From the NCBI GenBank assembly GCA_021234155.1, contig JAJEKV010000052.1, forward strand, positions 6,293,857-6,357,856: a stretch of 64,000 nt of DNA. Reading direction: 5' to 3'. A model generated the notes under the pieces. That model did no database searches and was not told the origin of the DNA. It saw only the letters and a list, made by a program, of their open reading frames with translations. Positions within the stretch are counted from its first letter, which is position 1; the number at the start of each line of letters is the position of its first letter. This DNA comes from Isoetes taiwanensis (taxonomy: Eukaryota > Streptophyta > Lycopodiopsida > Isoetales > Isoetaceae). This document shows, piece after piece, positions 1-13,146 of this stretch. The position numbers and the translations under genes were made by a program.

Positions 1-3000
1 GCTTGCCATATAAAAAAACAGCTTGCTTTGCCGCCAATCGTATTCTTTGACCACCTAAATTTCCTCAAATATGTTTTGAAGCTTGCTCTTTGTGTTGTAA
101 ACAACCCGCAAAGCTTCCGCTTCTAACCTGGTTTGTTGCGCATCGCCATTTGCGTAAGACCATTTGCCACTTGAAGAGCTTGAATCCACTGGCGTTGTGC
201 ATTTGATTAGGAGAATCATGGTGTGCATTTGATCAGAGAGAAGCATAGGCGTACCGCGGCAAAGACTGATGATGATAGCGAGAAAGATTTTAAGTCAAGT
301 CCCAAGATTACTTAAACAAACAAACTTTTCTCAAGCGCTCCCAAGAATTGAAGATAAGCTCCCAAGAATTGAAGACAAATGTTTGCAATAACAAAAGGTG
401 GATTAGGCACCATTGCGCCAAGTCCAATGAAGCCTACTTTAGAATGGGCCATGTTGATTCACCTATGCGCAGTCAAAGAATGTCATTCACACAATAAATT
501 CACACTTGGGCACTTTGGATTCACACAATAAGATGTACTTGTTCCTTAGTCGCCAAACCGTATTCCATTGACATGTAACCTCTGAAGATAGTTAACAATC
601 CAGATGGGTCATTACGACGGCAGCCATGACATACCGTGATTTGCAAAGGACGGAGGGAACTAAGGGGAGCAACAACAGAGAACAATGCCGGATTCGATAC
701 CTAAAAGATTTGAACAAAGCCATTTGGAGGGGATCCCATGGATTTAAGGGGTGTTGGCCTTCCAAGCCTATAACATGCCCTCCATTGGAAGAGGGATGCA
801 CCAATTTCGGATAAAAAAAAGCTCAAGAAACATTCCAAGAGGGAAATCGAAGGCCATGCATTAATTACCTTTTACTTTTGGAACCTAAGCTGCTCCATTC
901 GCGACCCTCTCAAAGCACAAAGAACAAACAAGCAGATTTGGTCTTGTAATACAAGGATCTAAGGACCATCGTTTGAATGGGTTAACCAAGGTCGCACTTT
1001 TTCTTCCATCTTCCAAACAGTCAAATCCTCAAGATTGCTTGTGTAAACCCGCTTTTTACAAGAAGCTGAAAATCGGGTTGGTTGTAGACTCGTCATAAGA
1101 AGTAAGAACCCTAAAACATTATTGCAAGAAGGCTGCATGCCCGCCTAAAGGAAAAATAGGGTGTTCGGGCACTGCGGCCGGTGTGCGGTTCTTTTCCTCG
1201 AGACGTCGGGATCTTCGAAAAGAATCCAATAATTTCCCAACACATAACCCTAAAATGGGTTGTCTCGAGGCTTGCATGTCGAAAGCGTAATATGATATAC
1301 TACAAGAAAATATATAATATATTAAGAAATATATGACATATCGCCTAAAAACCATTGGAATTAGGCATCAAAATTAGTTTAAGCGTATGCGCACTCTAGA
1401 TATACTAATCAGTATGCCTCATCAATTACATCCATGAAATCATATAAAAACCTTAGGAAAAAACGTACAAAAATACAAAAGAAACCCCCTGTTATAATGC
1501 TACATATTCACCTTGTGTGTCACTATTCCACTCAGATTGCCACTGCGCACTAACGGCAGATTTTTCACCACGCCATCACGGGGACGGTTATGCCAAGTAA
1601 GCAAGGCCAACCAAGTTTGAAGTACAACCTTGGTCTTTTATGGGGTGGCGTGGCAATGTTTGGGCGAGTGGCAAAATATAGATTATGTAGACATGATGAC
1701 TAAGCATTTTTAAGAAATAGGACAATGTTTAACATTTTATAAAGGAAGTTGCAGGGGAATTTAGGGGCACTAAGAAAAACCTACTTATCTCACTAAAAAA
1801 AAATCGTTTTCAAAAAATTAGCCTAGTTATTTTCTATTTAAAGTGCATAAAATGCTTGGTAATCATGTGATATGCCACACCATCCAAAGAAACGCCATGT
1901 CACCATGGAGAAATATGTTTTTTATTAAGATGCCAAATTGTCTATGCACATTTTTCATTTTCCCACCCCTTTACATTTTGCCACCTCACCACTCATTTTT
2001 GCCACCTCATCATAATTGCCATGTCATCTCCCATAATTTTTGCGTATAGTCAGTTTCTCAAACAAGAAAAAAAAGTTTGTTTGGTCTTCTTTTATGCCAA
2101 ATCATCATTTTTAGTGTCGTATCATTGCCATATCACCTTGTGTGCCACATTTCCATCCTGCATTGCGACTTGGCCTAACAAAGCATGGTTTGATCACAAT
2201 CTGCGAAAACCTAAGGCAGCGCAAATTTGACCAGGATTTGGCATCATGTCATCACGTGGGGCCCAGGGTGGAGGAGGCATTAGCATATGACCTTGTGCGT
2301 AGCCGGGAAAGGCTGCCTTGAGAACTTCTTTGTGGTCCGTCTTCAGTATAACCTCTCCTTTCTTGTGAGTCTATTGCAGCGCAAAGTCCTAATCTTGTTC
2401 GCCATAGAGAACATTGCCAACTCACCTATGTAATCATTTATCTTCATTCTAGAAGTCCTAATGCTTCTATTCTCAATTCAATCTAAGTCCAAAGTCTAAT
2501 GTCTAGTCAAGATCAACTCTAAGTAGAATGATCCCAAACAATATCTTGCTACTGCAAAAGTTTTACAGAACATTTTTGGATGATTTTTGATATTACTATC
2601 AGAGAAAAGTCGTAGGAACATGTGGGAAAACATTATTGTTTGGGATTATTCTGAATGGCCGATAGATTCGAACTCCATTTTTTCAGTTGCCATGGCTCGG
2701 CATGTTTAGAGTCGGTGCTCAAAGCAACTATTTATTTGAAACATCTTTATTTCATGTTAAAATTGCACAAGCTTCTCTTGCATATATCCGACATAAAATG
2801 GTGGTTTGTGCATTTAGCTTATGATCCTTCAATTTATTTCTAACCTATTATGGCTGGTGAAAAAACTTGTTGTCATGTAGGCATTCGAGTGATGGGACCT
2901 ATTTTGCCCTCAAATATATTTGTTTTATATATAGACCAGTTCTTCATCTACAGAAGCACCAATGGATGTAGAACCGGTGCCGATTATGGTCATCAACCTA

Positions 3001-3203
3001 TCCACCTCCTTTATCTGATCAAACATAAGCCTATTGCACTTGTGCACAAGATTGCTAAAGTGCACATATAAGGTCCACAATAGTATGACGTAATAAGTCT
3101 AGACCATAGAGGTGAAACAAATCCAAAAATATGCTAGTACATTGGACACTTGCATCTCGTGCAACATTAGGCACCCCATCATGTAATTGTTGAATCCTTC
3201 GAT
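1..3203. other. anonymous AT-rich DNA, no gene recognised
   Basis: All frames in this interval are shorter than about 80 codons and none shows a recognisable domain. Between about 1,500 and 2,290 short phrases resembling 'gccacctcatca' and 'ttgtgtgccac' recur several times, so this part is probably an old, diverged repeat. I see no promoter, RNA gene or TE protein. Confidence 0.5.
337..378. repeat. 21-bp direct tandem duplication
   Basis: The 21-bp unit gctcccaagaattgaaga(t/c)aa occurs twice back to back (337-357 and 358-378) with a single T/C difference. It is a small local duplication with no coding context. Confidence 0.85.
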
Positions 3204-3348
3204 CCAAACTTGCCCCATTACAGTGGCTCGTAACAAGCTGGACATCGTGCGATCGGGCATGCTAGAAGCCACAGAATGATAATTCGACTGCGTGGTTGCA
3301 TCCAAATCGCCAAGGCTATTCTATAACACATGTTTGAAAAGTAGAGGA
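3204..3348 (+). repeat. diverged 145-bp direct repeat, copy 1
   Basis: Shares an ordered series of blocks with 3,867-4,009: aaacttgcccc, ggctc..aacaag.tggacatcgtg, cgatcg.gcatgc, gcatccaaa, cacatgtttga.aagtaga. Substitutions and small indels separate the copies, so this is an old duplication or two copies of one TE family. Confidence 0.75.
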
Positions 3349-3866
3349 TTGTTTAACTTTCCGGATTGCCAAGTACATGCTATCTTTACACTATAGTACT
3401 AGGCTAGGAGCACGTCGAGCAAAAGGTTGACTAGTTGCCTATAGCAAATCGAGTTTGGCTCTGTTGATAGCTGGTTCCCAGTGTAAATTGAATGTTTGAA
3501 CTCACGCACAAAGGTAAAACCCCATTTTGAGCTCAGTGAAGTGGTTGAATTAGGGGAATATGCCATCTTCCTGTACGTAATGAAAGGGGAAAATTTGGGC
3601 GCTATAACATCCGCAGGTGGTGGATGCCCATTTTTTTTTTTTTGGGACGTTTCATGGAACATGAACTACCATTTCAATGGTAGCATAACAGATGGATCTG
3701 CTTTTAATGCCTCGATACTTAAATCCTACTAAGTCTACGTATGGTTTAGGTTTTGGTAGCCTTCCCTACATCCGGGTGGTGGAGAGCTTATGTGCGGTGT
3801 TCCCTCGCCGGGTTTTGAAGAGAGACTTGAAGAGGGAGAACAAAACCCTTTCCTAGACACTAGGCT

Positions 3867-4009
3867 CCAAACTTGCCCCCTGTTCGCGATGGCTCAGAAC
3901 AAGTTGGACATCGTGTGATCGTGCATGCGGATGGCGTAAAATGACTGTTTATGGAATCGCATCCAAAATTCCAAAGTTATCCTAGACCACATGTTTGAGA
4001 AGTAGACGA
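3867..4009 (+). repeat. diverged 145-bp direct repeat, copy 2
   Basis: Second copy of the block at 3,204-3,348 and in the same orientation. It directly abuts the AT-rich tandem array that begins at 4,011. The copy-1 counterpart lacks that array downstream. Confidence 0.75.
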
Positions 4010-4010
4010 T

Positions 4011-4880
4011 AAAACACATTTTCTAAACTATTGATGAATTAAAAAACATTATACGACAGAATTCATGTAATTAAACATGATATAAATGAGCAATAATTTT
4101 GCTAAATCAATGTACACTTAAAACAATCTTACAAGCTAATGATGATATCTAAAAACCGTGTGAAATTTTGAATTAGTACAAAAACATGATATGAGCCACT
4201 ACCGTTTTGCAAAATTATTATATGCACAAAACACATATTCAAACTATTGTATGGTTGTAGAATTTATGTAATTGAACATAATATGAACTAGCAATGATCT
4301 TGTTAAATCAATATACACTTTAAAACAAATTTTACAAACTAATGATGGATTCGAGAAACTAGTGAAAATTTCAATTAGTACAAAATATGATATGAACCAC
4401 TATTGGATTTGTAAAATCAATATATGCATAAAATACATCTTTTAAACTATTGATGATTCTAAAAAACTATTGTATGATCAAAGAATTCATGTAATTAAAC
4501 ATGATATGAACTAGCAATGATTTTGCTAAATCAATGTACACTTAAAAACAATCTTACAAATCAATGATGATTTCTAGAAACTAGGTGTGAAATTTTTGAA
4601 TTAGTACAAAAAATATGATATGAACCATCGTTGGTTTTGTAAAAATCAATATATCCATAAAACACATCTTTTTAAACTATTGACGATTCCAAAAACTATT
4701 GCACGATTAAAGAATTCATGTAATTAAACACGATATGAACTAGCAATGATTTTGCTAATCAAATCAATGTACACTTAAAACCACCTTACAAACTAATGAT
4801 GATTTTCAAAAAAACTAGTGCAAAATTTTAAATTAGTACACAAAAACATTATATGAAACTATTATTGATCGGTATAACCG
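4011..4880 (+). repeat. AT-rich tandem array, ~215-bp unit, about four copies
   Basis: Four consecutive units start at about 4,011, 4,228, 4,430 and 4,659 (217, 202, 229 and ~220 bp). Each has the same order of landmarks: aaaacacat...aaactattg, gaattcatgtaattaaaca, gatatgaactagcaatgat, aatcaatgtacactt, aattagtacaaaa and tatgaacca. Units differ by substitutions and short indels, so the array is old. It lies about 110 bp left of the outer LTR. Confidence 0.9.
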
Positions 4881-4990
4881 TGAAGGGCACATGGTTTTTT
4901 TACATTATAAATTGTTGTATAAAAACCACATATACCGGTTTTCATGCTAATTTTTACAAGTTCATTTTGGGGGGCCTTGTGTCCCCAGAT

Positions 4991-5967
4991 TGACTCTAAC
5001 CAAAGAACCTTAACTCTATGAATTAGATTAGTTCTTATTACTTATGCTGATATGATGGATCTGGATGTATTCAGACTCCATTGTATTGGGAAGGGGGGTA
5101 GAGACTTAAAGCTTAGTAGATGATGCCCTAGGCTGGGGTCCCTCTTAGTGCATTATTAGAATTCGCTGCGGTATTGTGAGCCCACCTGGTTGTGGGTGAA
5201 GGGGCGACCGGGCTTAGAACGCAGGTTCGTGTTCTACCTTTGACCGATCCTCCGTGTGTAATGGGCTCCACCTGTGGATCGTGAGGACTAGGTCTAATGG
5301 CTTGCCACCGAAAGTGTGGGTAAGGCATTGGCCTTCGACCCGTGGGTGGAGTTCACCTTCCGCTGGGTTAAGTCGAATAATGGCAAAGGGCCCTCTAGTC
5401 ACCTTGGGTCGCAAGATGTAGATCTCCTCGAGGGAGTGATCCCCACCGCCCCATCTGACCGTGGAGATGTAACTCCAGAATAGCCCCTTTGGCTGGTGCA
5501 ACTGGCTGGCTACAGTCCCAACACTTTTCAACCTACCTCGCAGAAGTGTAAAAAAGGAGGGGCTGGATGGAGTGGGACAACCCTAAGCCATGTTCTTATG
5601 CCCTCAATCCATTGTCATGATTCCGTCCCCCGCGAATGAATCCTCCGAGACCCAAGCTTGTCACCATCCCCTGAGTCCGAGCCTTGGGTAGAACTTCCTT
5701 TCAGATTTTGCTGATCTTTGTCTATGTAGATGCTGATGCCATCCTTCCTCGTGGATATATGATGTTATGTTACCATGTGTATGTTTACGCCAGCCTAGGT
5801 AGGCTCCAGGAGATTCCGGTAAAATGACTCTCTACTCTTCCCACCGCGGGACCCGTGACGGTCACGTGCTGATATGTGGGAGGGCCTCAGATCAAAGATG
5901 GAGCTGGTAATGGGGATGAATCCTATTTGTATAATGCGGGCATCGTATATGAGTAGGGGACGTCACA
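4991..5967 (+). repeat. left (5') LTR of outer element
   Basis: About 977 bp, aligning throughout with 17,171-18,144. Shared landmarks include gaattagattagttcttat, ttgtattgggaagggggg, gtctaatggcttgccaccga, gttaagtcgaata, ccctctagtcaccttgggtc and tgatgttatgtt. Differences are concentrated in short G/C-rich indels rather than evenly spread substitutions. The overlapping short frames on both strands are not genes: they are not conserved between the two copies. Confidence 0.8.
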
Positions 5968-5968
5968 G

Positions 5969-5980
5969 CGGTATGAAAGC
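5969..5980 (+). other. decayed primer-binding site (initiator-Met tRNA type)
   Basis: The sequence reads cggtatgaaagc, one base after the LTR end. The plant retrotransposon site complementary to initiator tRNA-Met is TGGTATCAGAGC, and 9 of 12 positions match. The following aatgttc also resembles the usual continuation. The equivalent position after the right LTR has nothing like it. Confidence 0.6.
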
Positions 5981-8900
5981 AATGTTCTTGGGGACCGAGC
6001 AAAGCACCGGGCTATGCTCCCAGAGTACTAACTTGATAGGATCCCAAACCAAAAAAGTGGGGAAATTTTTCTCATTTTTTTTAGTATGTGCTAAGCTAGT
6101 AAATGCTTATGAACTGAATATAATAAGACTAAAATAGTGAGAGCCAAAACCTCCTCGTGCAAGCGTGGTCTCACACGCCACGGGTCAAAAGAACTGAACT
6201 TTAGTTTTTGGGCGTATGCTTACTGGGTGAGACATCGAGCCAAAACTTTTTAAAACTTAATGAATTTCACAAAAGTAATATGATAAGGCGAAGTTCTAAG
6301 GTAAGAATTAGTTAGAATAGTATGTTTAAATCACTTAAATTAGAAGTTAATGTCCTCAACGGGCACACGCTACCGGGTTAAAACAACCGAACTTCAATTT
6401 TTGAGCAGGCGCCAATTGCGGAGACATTGATCCTAAAACATCTTCAAAAGTGATAACTTTCAAAAAAGTAATGAAATATGGTAACCGAATTTTAAGCTAG
6501 GAATTAGCTAGATTAGTCTAGCTTTTCAATCTATTTGAACCTCATCTTAAAAGGATTCCTACAAAGAGTGTGAATTGAACCTCCCACCTGGTGGTAGGTT
6601 AAACCCCCCAAACCCCCGTACAACCACTAAGGGCGGCATCGCTTATGTTTAAAATATGATTCTTAATTAGATTTAAGCTTTAATAATGTTAGATAATATT
6701 AATGGCCAAGCCTAGACTTAGAACCATGAGGTTAGAAAGGTCTACATTAAGCCATGTAATAGGATAATAAGTGTTTTAGCCCATCCAAAGTGGGGTAGCT
6801 TGTAATTTGACCCGGCACTGGCCATCTATAACAGACCTAGGACCCCCCAAATTTATAGACTGCTTAGAAATTTGCCCAGATTTCGCGATTTAGGACGTTT
6901 ATTTTCCGGGACGACATGGCGCACTAAACAGGCCGCCGACTTCAACGACATAAGGCGTAAACAGCCTGAGGCCAAGGAGGTCGGCGAAACAAGGAGTGAA
7001 GGGCAAAGGCATGGAGGATCGCCGGAGACGAAAAAGACCCCGAACATCAAGGTAGTTATTAAGGAACGCCAGCCAACCAGCTAAGTATGAGTAGGAATCC
7101 TGTGGATCAACTTTAAAGCACTAGAAAGAAGAGGACATTGATCTCGGATTCAAGGGATGAAGAGAGCCAAGAAGCATACGCAGCAGATGGGATGAGATAC
7201 AAGAAGAGTGAGAGGGCAGAACCAGAGCCGGAGGCCAAGGCTCAAGAAGCCAGAGCGTAAGCGGGTCCAACATTTTGAAGACTCAATGTACCGCATACCT
7301 GGCGTAAGAGGGTGACACTCACGAAGGAAGGACATGCAGCTTTGCCACCGTGCATCAAGGGGAGATATCCACAGAAAAATTTTGTAAATGATGGAAAATT
7401 TTGTTAGTATAAAGAGTTTTGACTAAGTAACGGTGTAATCTTACTTAATTAGGGGTGAGTTAGCAGCATCAGCTTTTTGTTTTAGTAAAATAAGGACATC
7501 TCTAGAGCAATTAGTGTCTTCGACACGTCACCGGGTCTAAAAACAAACCCGCTTTTGAACGAGGCTAACGGTGAGACCTTCATACCTGTGACCATGTCCA
7601 AACTAGACCAAACATTCCAAATTGACCACGCAAGGGGTCCATTCTCCCCGTTTAACTCGATGAGCCTAGCATGATTAGATCCTTAGATCACCCAAATTGG
7701 ACAAGTTTTGACCAAAATGGGGAAGTTATTTCACACACGCTACCATGAGCAAAAACAAAACTTCAGCTTTTGATCCGACGCAATGTGTGAGACCTCCAAA
7801 CTTTGAACCTCCATAACTTGAGCTTACAGAGCTCCAAATCACCAAATTTGTTGTAATAGGACCAAGTAGGACACCCTAGGAATCCATTTATGACCTCAAA
7901 TTAGGCTAGAGATGTCAAAACCTAGCTCAAAATGACCAAAATTGCTCAAACCCTTGAATTGTTTTTCCAAACTGTGGGTTTGTTTGTAAATAGAAGCATA
8001 CCCCATTAGTAGCTCGCAAGTATTGATCTCGCAAAGTTGATGCTTTACTCCTAGATAGAAGTGCCCAAGAACACCCCTTTGTTATAGTCATCTAGACCTC
8101 GAGATAGCAACCCAAGTCCAACTCCGGCCGTACATCACATCTCAAGCCATGCCAAAGGCATAAACCTTGACCTAACTGGTGTCCTTCTAATAGAGTTTGA
8201 CTTATATAGCCTACACCTTGACACTCCATATTGCCTGTGGTACCTAGAAAGGAGCTAGAGTCTAGAGCCAAGTCACCCCATGTAGAGATTGGACTCCCCA
8301 AACCAACTTTGCTGGGACCTTAGAGTATGCCTCAAACATCATGGAGGTCTTTAAAACAACCCTCATGTCATGCTATACCACACGTCCTAATGTCCATAGA
8401 CTTGGAGATTATAGATATGTCTCCAAGAATGTCGCCTTGAGCCATCTTGCTTGCTTATAGAGCCCAAAATGTTGTAGGAGAGCCCTTCAAGTAGACCCTT
8501 AGACTCTAGAATATATGAGCTGCTTTTAAGAAGACTCAGGGCCAGAGCTAGAAGAGCTTAGAGGCGCAACTCCTTGAAGACATCAAGGTCCCAAACCATG
8601 TACGCACAGATAAGGAGAGGAGACCAAAAGGCGTAACCCAAGAGAGGAAAGATCACCACGACCTTGCAGCCCAGCTCAAGCTTAAATGTCATGAAACGCC
8701 GCCAAGGGGTGAGAGACTCGAATGGATGGGACCCAAGGGACGGAGGAGACGACCTAGCCAAAGGGTGTACAAATCACTTGCAAAGGCTTACCCGCAATGA
8801 GCAAACTCTGAGTGGCGCAATGGAGATGACCACACTTCCAAGCAATGTGAGAAGCACCTCGGAATGAAGCAAAGCCCAAGCAATGTGAGTCGACTCGGGA

Positions 8901-10812
8901 ATTCAACCCCGCTGAGGAATGATAATGCCACGCCTCCCACAAGATCTGTGATTTGAAGACATTCAAGAATGCCCGACTACAACAAATAGGGTGATCCTAC
9001 TCGTTTATCAACAAGACCGCACATCTAAGAACCCCAAGACCCACAACGCATGTAGGGACGCTGAGCTGCCACCGTGATTCTCTAATTCGACATACATTAT
9101 TATGAGCAAAGATTCAAGGAATCCTGAGTCAAACCGTAACGAATGGAGATGCAGCCAAAACCAAGAATCAAATGCGATAGGAGGAGGGGAACCCTAAAGG
9201 AGTAGAAAACATTTAAGTAGATCTTCTTAGTTGTTTTGGAAAAGTGGATGAATTAAATCCCAATGTAAATGCGATATGTCTATTGTATATCTAAAGGGTG
9301 TTTACATATATAGTGGAGAAATATGAGTTTAGAGTCATGTTTCTGGATTTAGCTTTAGATCAGGAAGCTCCTTCACTCGGATTCACTACCAAATGAGGAA
9401 GCAAGGAAGCACAACCATAGCCCAAGGTCAAAATGGAAGAGCAAGTACGAGGGAGAAACCACCAGAGGCCAAGCAACCTTCGACTCCAAACACTTCCTGG
9501 TGCCCCTCAGTAGAAGACCGTCAGTTCATCCAATGTCGAATAAGAGACAACACCGCCATGTCAAGATCATCAGCTTGCACTGTGACATCGCTGTGGTGCA
9601 ACACTACCTTCTTGTGGCAGCGGCAACACTTGATGAACTTATGACACGAGTGGCCCCAACAATAGAAGGAGGAACCAATTCACATCAACGAGCCAACTAA
9701 GAAGGCAATATTCGACGCAACCATAATTCCACCTTGTGGTAATAAAAGGTGATGCGCTTATGACATGTATTAGATGGAGAGGCACTTACGAAAGGCAATC
9801 GCTGACGAGGAGATATGCCTTCAACAACTCAGGGTGATGGCTTCGCCGATACTCCTACCAAGAATTAGAAGAAAAGAAGCCGCATCGATCTCCGACATGT
9901 GGGACATCAAACGCCAAGGTAGAATCAAGCACCTTAACAACAAGGATAGTAAAGCGGCACCTTCGCAAAAGAGAGTTCAAGATAATAGCGGACTATTCAA
10001 CGACAAGAGTATATATTCTCCAAGGTGTACTTTTTCAACTCATGGGTCAAGCCGCGCAAGATATAAGGATCCATCATCTCGACAATATAGCCAGAGGGGA
10101 GGAGAGCTATGATGCCTTACTTACCAGAGAGACCGACATGCATAGAGGGACAAAGGTCAGGAACGAAAAAGTCGGAAAAGTGCTAGCAACCGACTTCTTC
10201 CACGAGCCCCCTAGAGGCAATCGTGAGGATCAAAACCGACGAAAGCAATAGCCTCCAGGAAGGTACCTCAAGACAAGAAGACGATAGCACTGGAACATGA
10301 CAACGCCCAAGCCATGTGATCGAGGGGATCAAACAAGGAAGTTTGAAGCTCTGGATGGAAAAGCAACTAGGCGAGGCGAGCCGAGGACTTGCACCTGGGA
10401 CTTCAGATGGGGACTTGCATGCAACTTGGTGAATCCAAGGATGGACGATTCAAAGAACAATCATAGAAGAGAACAACCCGTGAGGAGTATAGCCAAAGGA
10501 ATCAAGACAACCTCAAGAGACGCTTCAAATAGCCTCTTCAAGTATCATGAAGGGGGAACAATTCCGAGAACGTAATCGAAGTGACCGGAATGTTGAAGCA
10601 TCAATGACCAGCACACCTTTAGTTAGAATGATGCAAAGCATGTTGTGCCATAGCCGACAAACACGGAGGGCCCAGGTATATCAACAATTACCCTTGAGTA
10701 CGAGCCAACGCATAAATAGGAGGATATAGATCACAACACCATTGCACCCGGGAGGAACACCGATGACATTGCCAAGGAAGGGCGGTAACTCAAGGGAGGC
10801 AACAAGGGGGAC
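5981..10812 (+). other. interior of outer LTR element, left part, no gag-pol recognised
   Basis: This 4.8-kb stretch contains the ~190-bp degenerate repeat described separately. From about 8,540 it becomes purine-rich and rich in Arg, Lys and Glu codons on the plus strand. The longest plus-strand frame (9,774-10,112, 112 codons) has a basic composition that could be a gag relic, but I see no CCHC knuckle, DxG protease site or reverse transcriptase motif. I treat the coding potential as unproven. Confidence 0.5.
6171..7900 (+). repeat. degenerate ~190-bp tandem repeat inside the outer element
   Basis: Recurrent anchor resembling cacacgctaccgggt followed by aaaacaaa.cgaacttcagtttttgag and then gtgagac.t..agcc, at about 6,171, 6,361, 7,521 and 7,731. 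Spacings are 190, 1,160 (close to six units) and 210 bp. The middle units are too decayed to delimit by eye. Tandem repeats in untranslated interiors are known from several plant Ty3/Gypsy lineages. Confidence 0.65.
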
Positions 10813-10817
10813 CTAAT
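10813..10817 (+). repeat. target-site duplication, left copy
   Basis: CTAAT directly precedes the TGTTAACC start of the left 344-bp LTR. The same five bases follow the end of the right LTR at 13,504-13,508, as expected for a single LTR-retrotransposon integration. Confidence 0.9.
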
Positions 10818-11161
10818 TGTTAACCACCTAGTGGTTAACATTGTGCATGCACATGTTAGGGCATGCACACGTTAGGTGTCAAGCAGGTGCATCGACACTT
10901 GCATGATTAGGTTAACATAAGTGTAGGGCTTAGATTAGTTAGATGTACGGCTTAGATTTGCGGTCTACACTATATTAGACCGGAGCCTCTTCAGATCAGG
11001 TTTGATCTCATATTTGGAGAGCCTCATTTGGCCACGTTCCTCTTCATTCTTTGTGCATATTTCCTTGTCTTGTTCTTATTTTGTGATCAAGGAGCATGGC
11101 AGCCTTGTAGCATCCGTAGTCATGGATCAGCCGGGCCAGGTGTATGCCAAGAATCCAAACA
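10818..11161 (+). repeat. left LTR of the 2.7-kb element
   Basis: 344 bp, TG...CA. It opens with a 10-bp inverted repeat (TGTTAACCAC, three-base spacer CTA, GTGGTTAACA), followed by repeated catgcaca(t/c)gttagg. The run gcatatttccttgtcttgtt is identical in both LTRs. A possible TATA-like ctacactatatta lies near 10,965-10,977. Confidence 0.92.
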
Positions 11162-11171
11162 TTATACCAAG

Positions 11172-11185
11172 TGGCGCCGGGTTCG
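11172..11185 (+). other. primer-binding site of the 2.7-kb element (TGGCGCC type)
   Basis: tggcgccgggttcg begins ten bases after the left LTR. The TGG start pairs with a tRNA CCA end, and the reverse complement ends ...GGCGCCA after a CGAACCC segment like a tRNA T-arm. The exact tRNA cannot be assigned by eye. Confidence 0.75.
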
Positions 11186-13146
11186 CTCGTGGATCACCTT
11201 CTTAAGCCTTCGCTTTTCTTTGTTCTTCAGCTTCTTATCCCAATCCAGTTCTTGAATACTCCTTGTATACTACTCTCAACCCTTCAATCCCTTTATTTGG
11301 CCCAACCAGCTTGTTGAAATGGTCCCCTGGAGGCCTTTTTGTCAATCAATTCCTTAGCACTTTGGTTATGAACATCGTTTTCAAAACTCGCTTTTCATGC
11401 CGCAGCACAGTTTTACAGTCAAGGGTTTCGGAGTGGTGACGCGACTTTTTTTAGCAAAAATATCGTGAAAATCCAGTGTTTGTTTTTCTTATCTTCTATC
11501 CGCCGCACAAAAATTATCCTTCTTGTTATTTCTCTTTATCAAACAGCTTTGTGCCTTTTGCACACCGGTTCCCAAAAAAAAAAAAAAAGATCATCGGATC
11601 ATGGGTTTGAAAGCATATCAACATATCAATCCGTGGTTGCCAATTTTCAGCTTTCCCAATTTAAATTCTTTTCGATATTTGGCGTAGAGGGCCAGCAAAG
11701 ACTTTGGCTAGCCCCCTTTATCCGACCCACAATCTGTGATTCGTGATCATAGTTCCTGGCCGGTTCATCCGGAAGCATACAAAGGGATTATTTCAGGATC
11801 ACCCAACTCCCAGATCTCGCGTGATCGAAAAGATAGGTAAAACTTGAGTCCAATCTCACCATTGCATTAATCGATCGAGATTCTTTGGCTTCATGGATTC
11901 GACCACCTTGGCATACATTTATTATCTCTGCTTGTCCTGCAAGTATCTCGCGACCATGTAAACCGAAAGCAGCTCATATCTATTACGGCTGGCATCATCT
12001 GCCTATTCAATGCTCTATCTAGTCATGAAAACACGATTCGTGAGCATCAAGAAACATCTTTGCCACCGTGGCTTCATTTTATTACTTATTTCAAAGAGGG
12101 CCAGCTGCATGGCTAGCCCCCATCCATACACACCGCAGAGAATCGACCGTTTGATACCTTGACTACCTCGCATCACATACACCAAGTAGCATATTATATC
12201 CATCTGCCACGCATCGCCGCCATAAAACTCATTTTTCATGCCAAGATGCCCCGTGTCGAATTCCTTCAATGCTCATCTATCTATTCATAGCTGAAGCAGT
12301 AATTTTCCCTCTGCATCATTCTATTCTAAGAACACCAATTCCCCAAAAAAATGGCTTACAACATATCCCGCCAGTTATTATCCGAGAGAAGCTTCCATTT
12401 CAGCACACATATCGATTCCCTTATACGCAATCTATCTTTAGTATTTCTAAATTACGGCAGATATTTATTTGCCAAGTATTATCCCGCGACTAGCCGCGAA
12501 GAAGACATCTCGCTAGAAATGCCGCATCACCGCCATGAAACGGCCATTTAGGGTTTACACATTTTAGGTCTTGAAACCTATTTGGGTTGATAACGGATCA
12601 CGGTGGCCCCACGCTCCACGCCTGCCTGACCCGCCACCCGCCACGCCTTCTTTTATTCAGGCTTCACGCCTCTTTTCTATCACGCCGCCCTTTAACTGGT
12701 CGATAACGGTCACGGGCCTCATTACCTGCCGGGCCAGGCTCCTGCCTGCGGGGCCAACCCACGCCAAAGCCACGCTTTTGTTCAACGCCCACGCTTGAGT
12801 ACACGCTTTCCATGGCTGATAATGGGTTCGCTTTTATGGTGTTTACACTTTTAAAGACCCCTCTAATTGTTTTTTAGCAACATTTTGGGCTCTATTTGTT
12901 AAATGGCCTTACCCATAATATAAGGGATGGTCTTTATGTTTTTGGCCAAAAAGTTCTTATGATCCATGTTCCGTGATCGACCTTCCTTCGGATCCTCTTC
13001 GCCCTCAACGCTAATCAAGGCGGATCTTTTCTGACGATTGTAACCCAACCGTTACCATCATTTTACTAATAATTTTGGCACCATGTTGTAATTATTCGGA
13101 CTTGTCTTATAAAAGTCTCATACATGTTTTCGCATAAAAAACTTTT
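11186..13146 (+). other. non-coding interior of the 2.7-kb element
   Basis: No TE protein is recognisable. A 14-base A tract lies near 11,575. Between about 12,600 and 12,810 the base composition becomes GC-rich and the pentamer CACGC occurs about nine times, with recurrent 'gataacggatcacgg'-like phrases, suggesting a small degenerate tandem repeat just upstream of the polypurine tract. Confidence 0.6.

Noticed and set aside
5128-5531. Minus-strand frames of 66 and 105 codons
   Set aside because: They lie entirely within the left outer LTR, overlap each other, and are not conserved in the right LTR.
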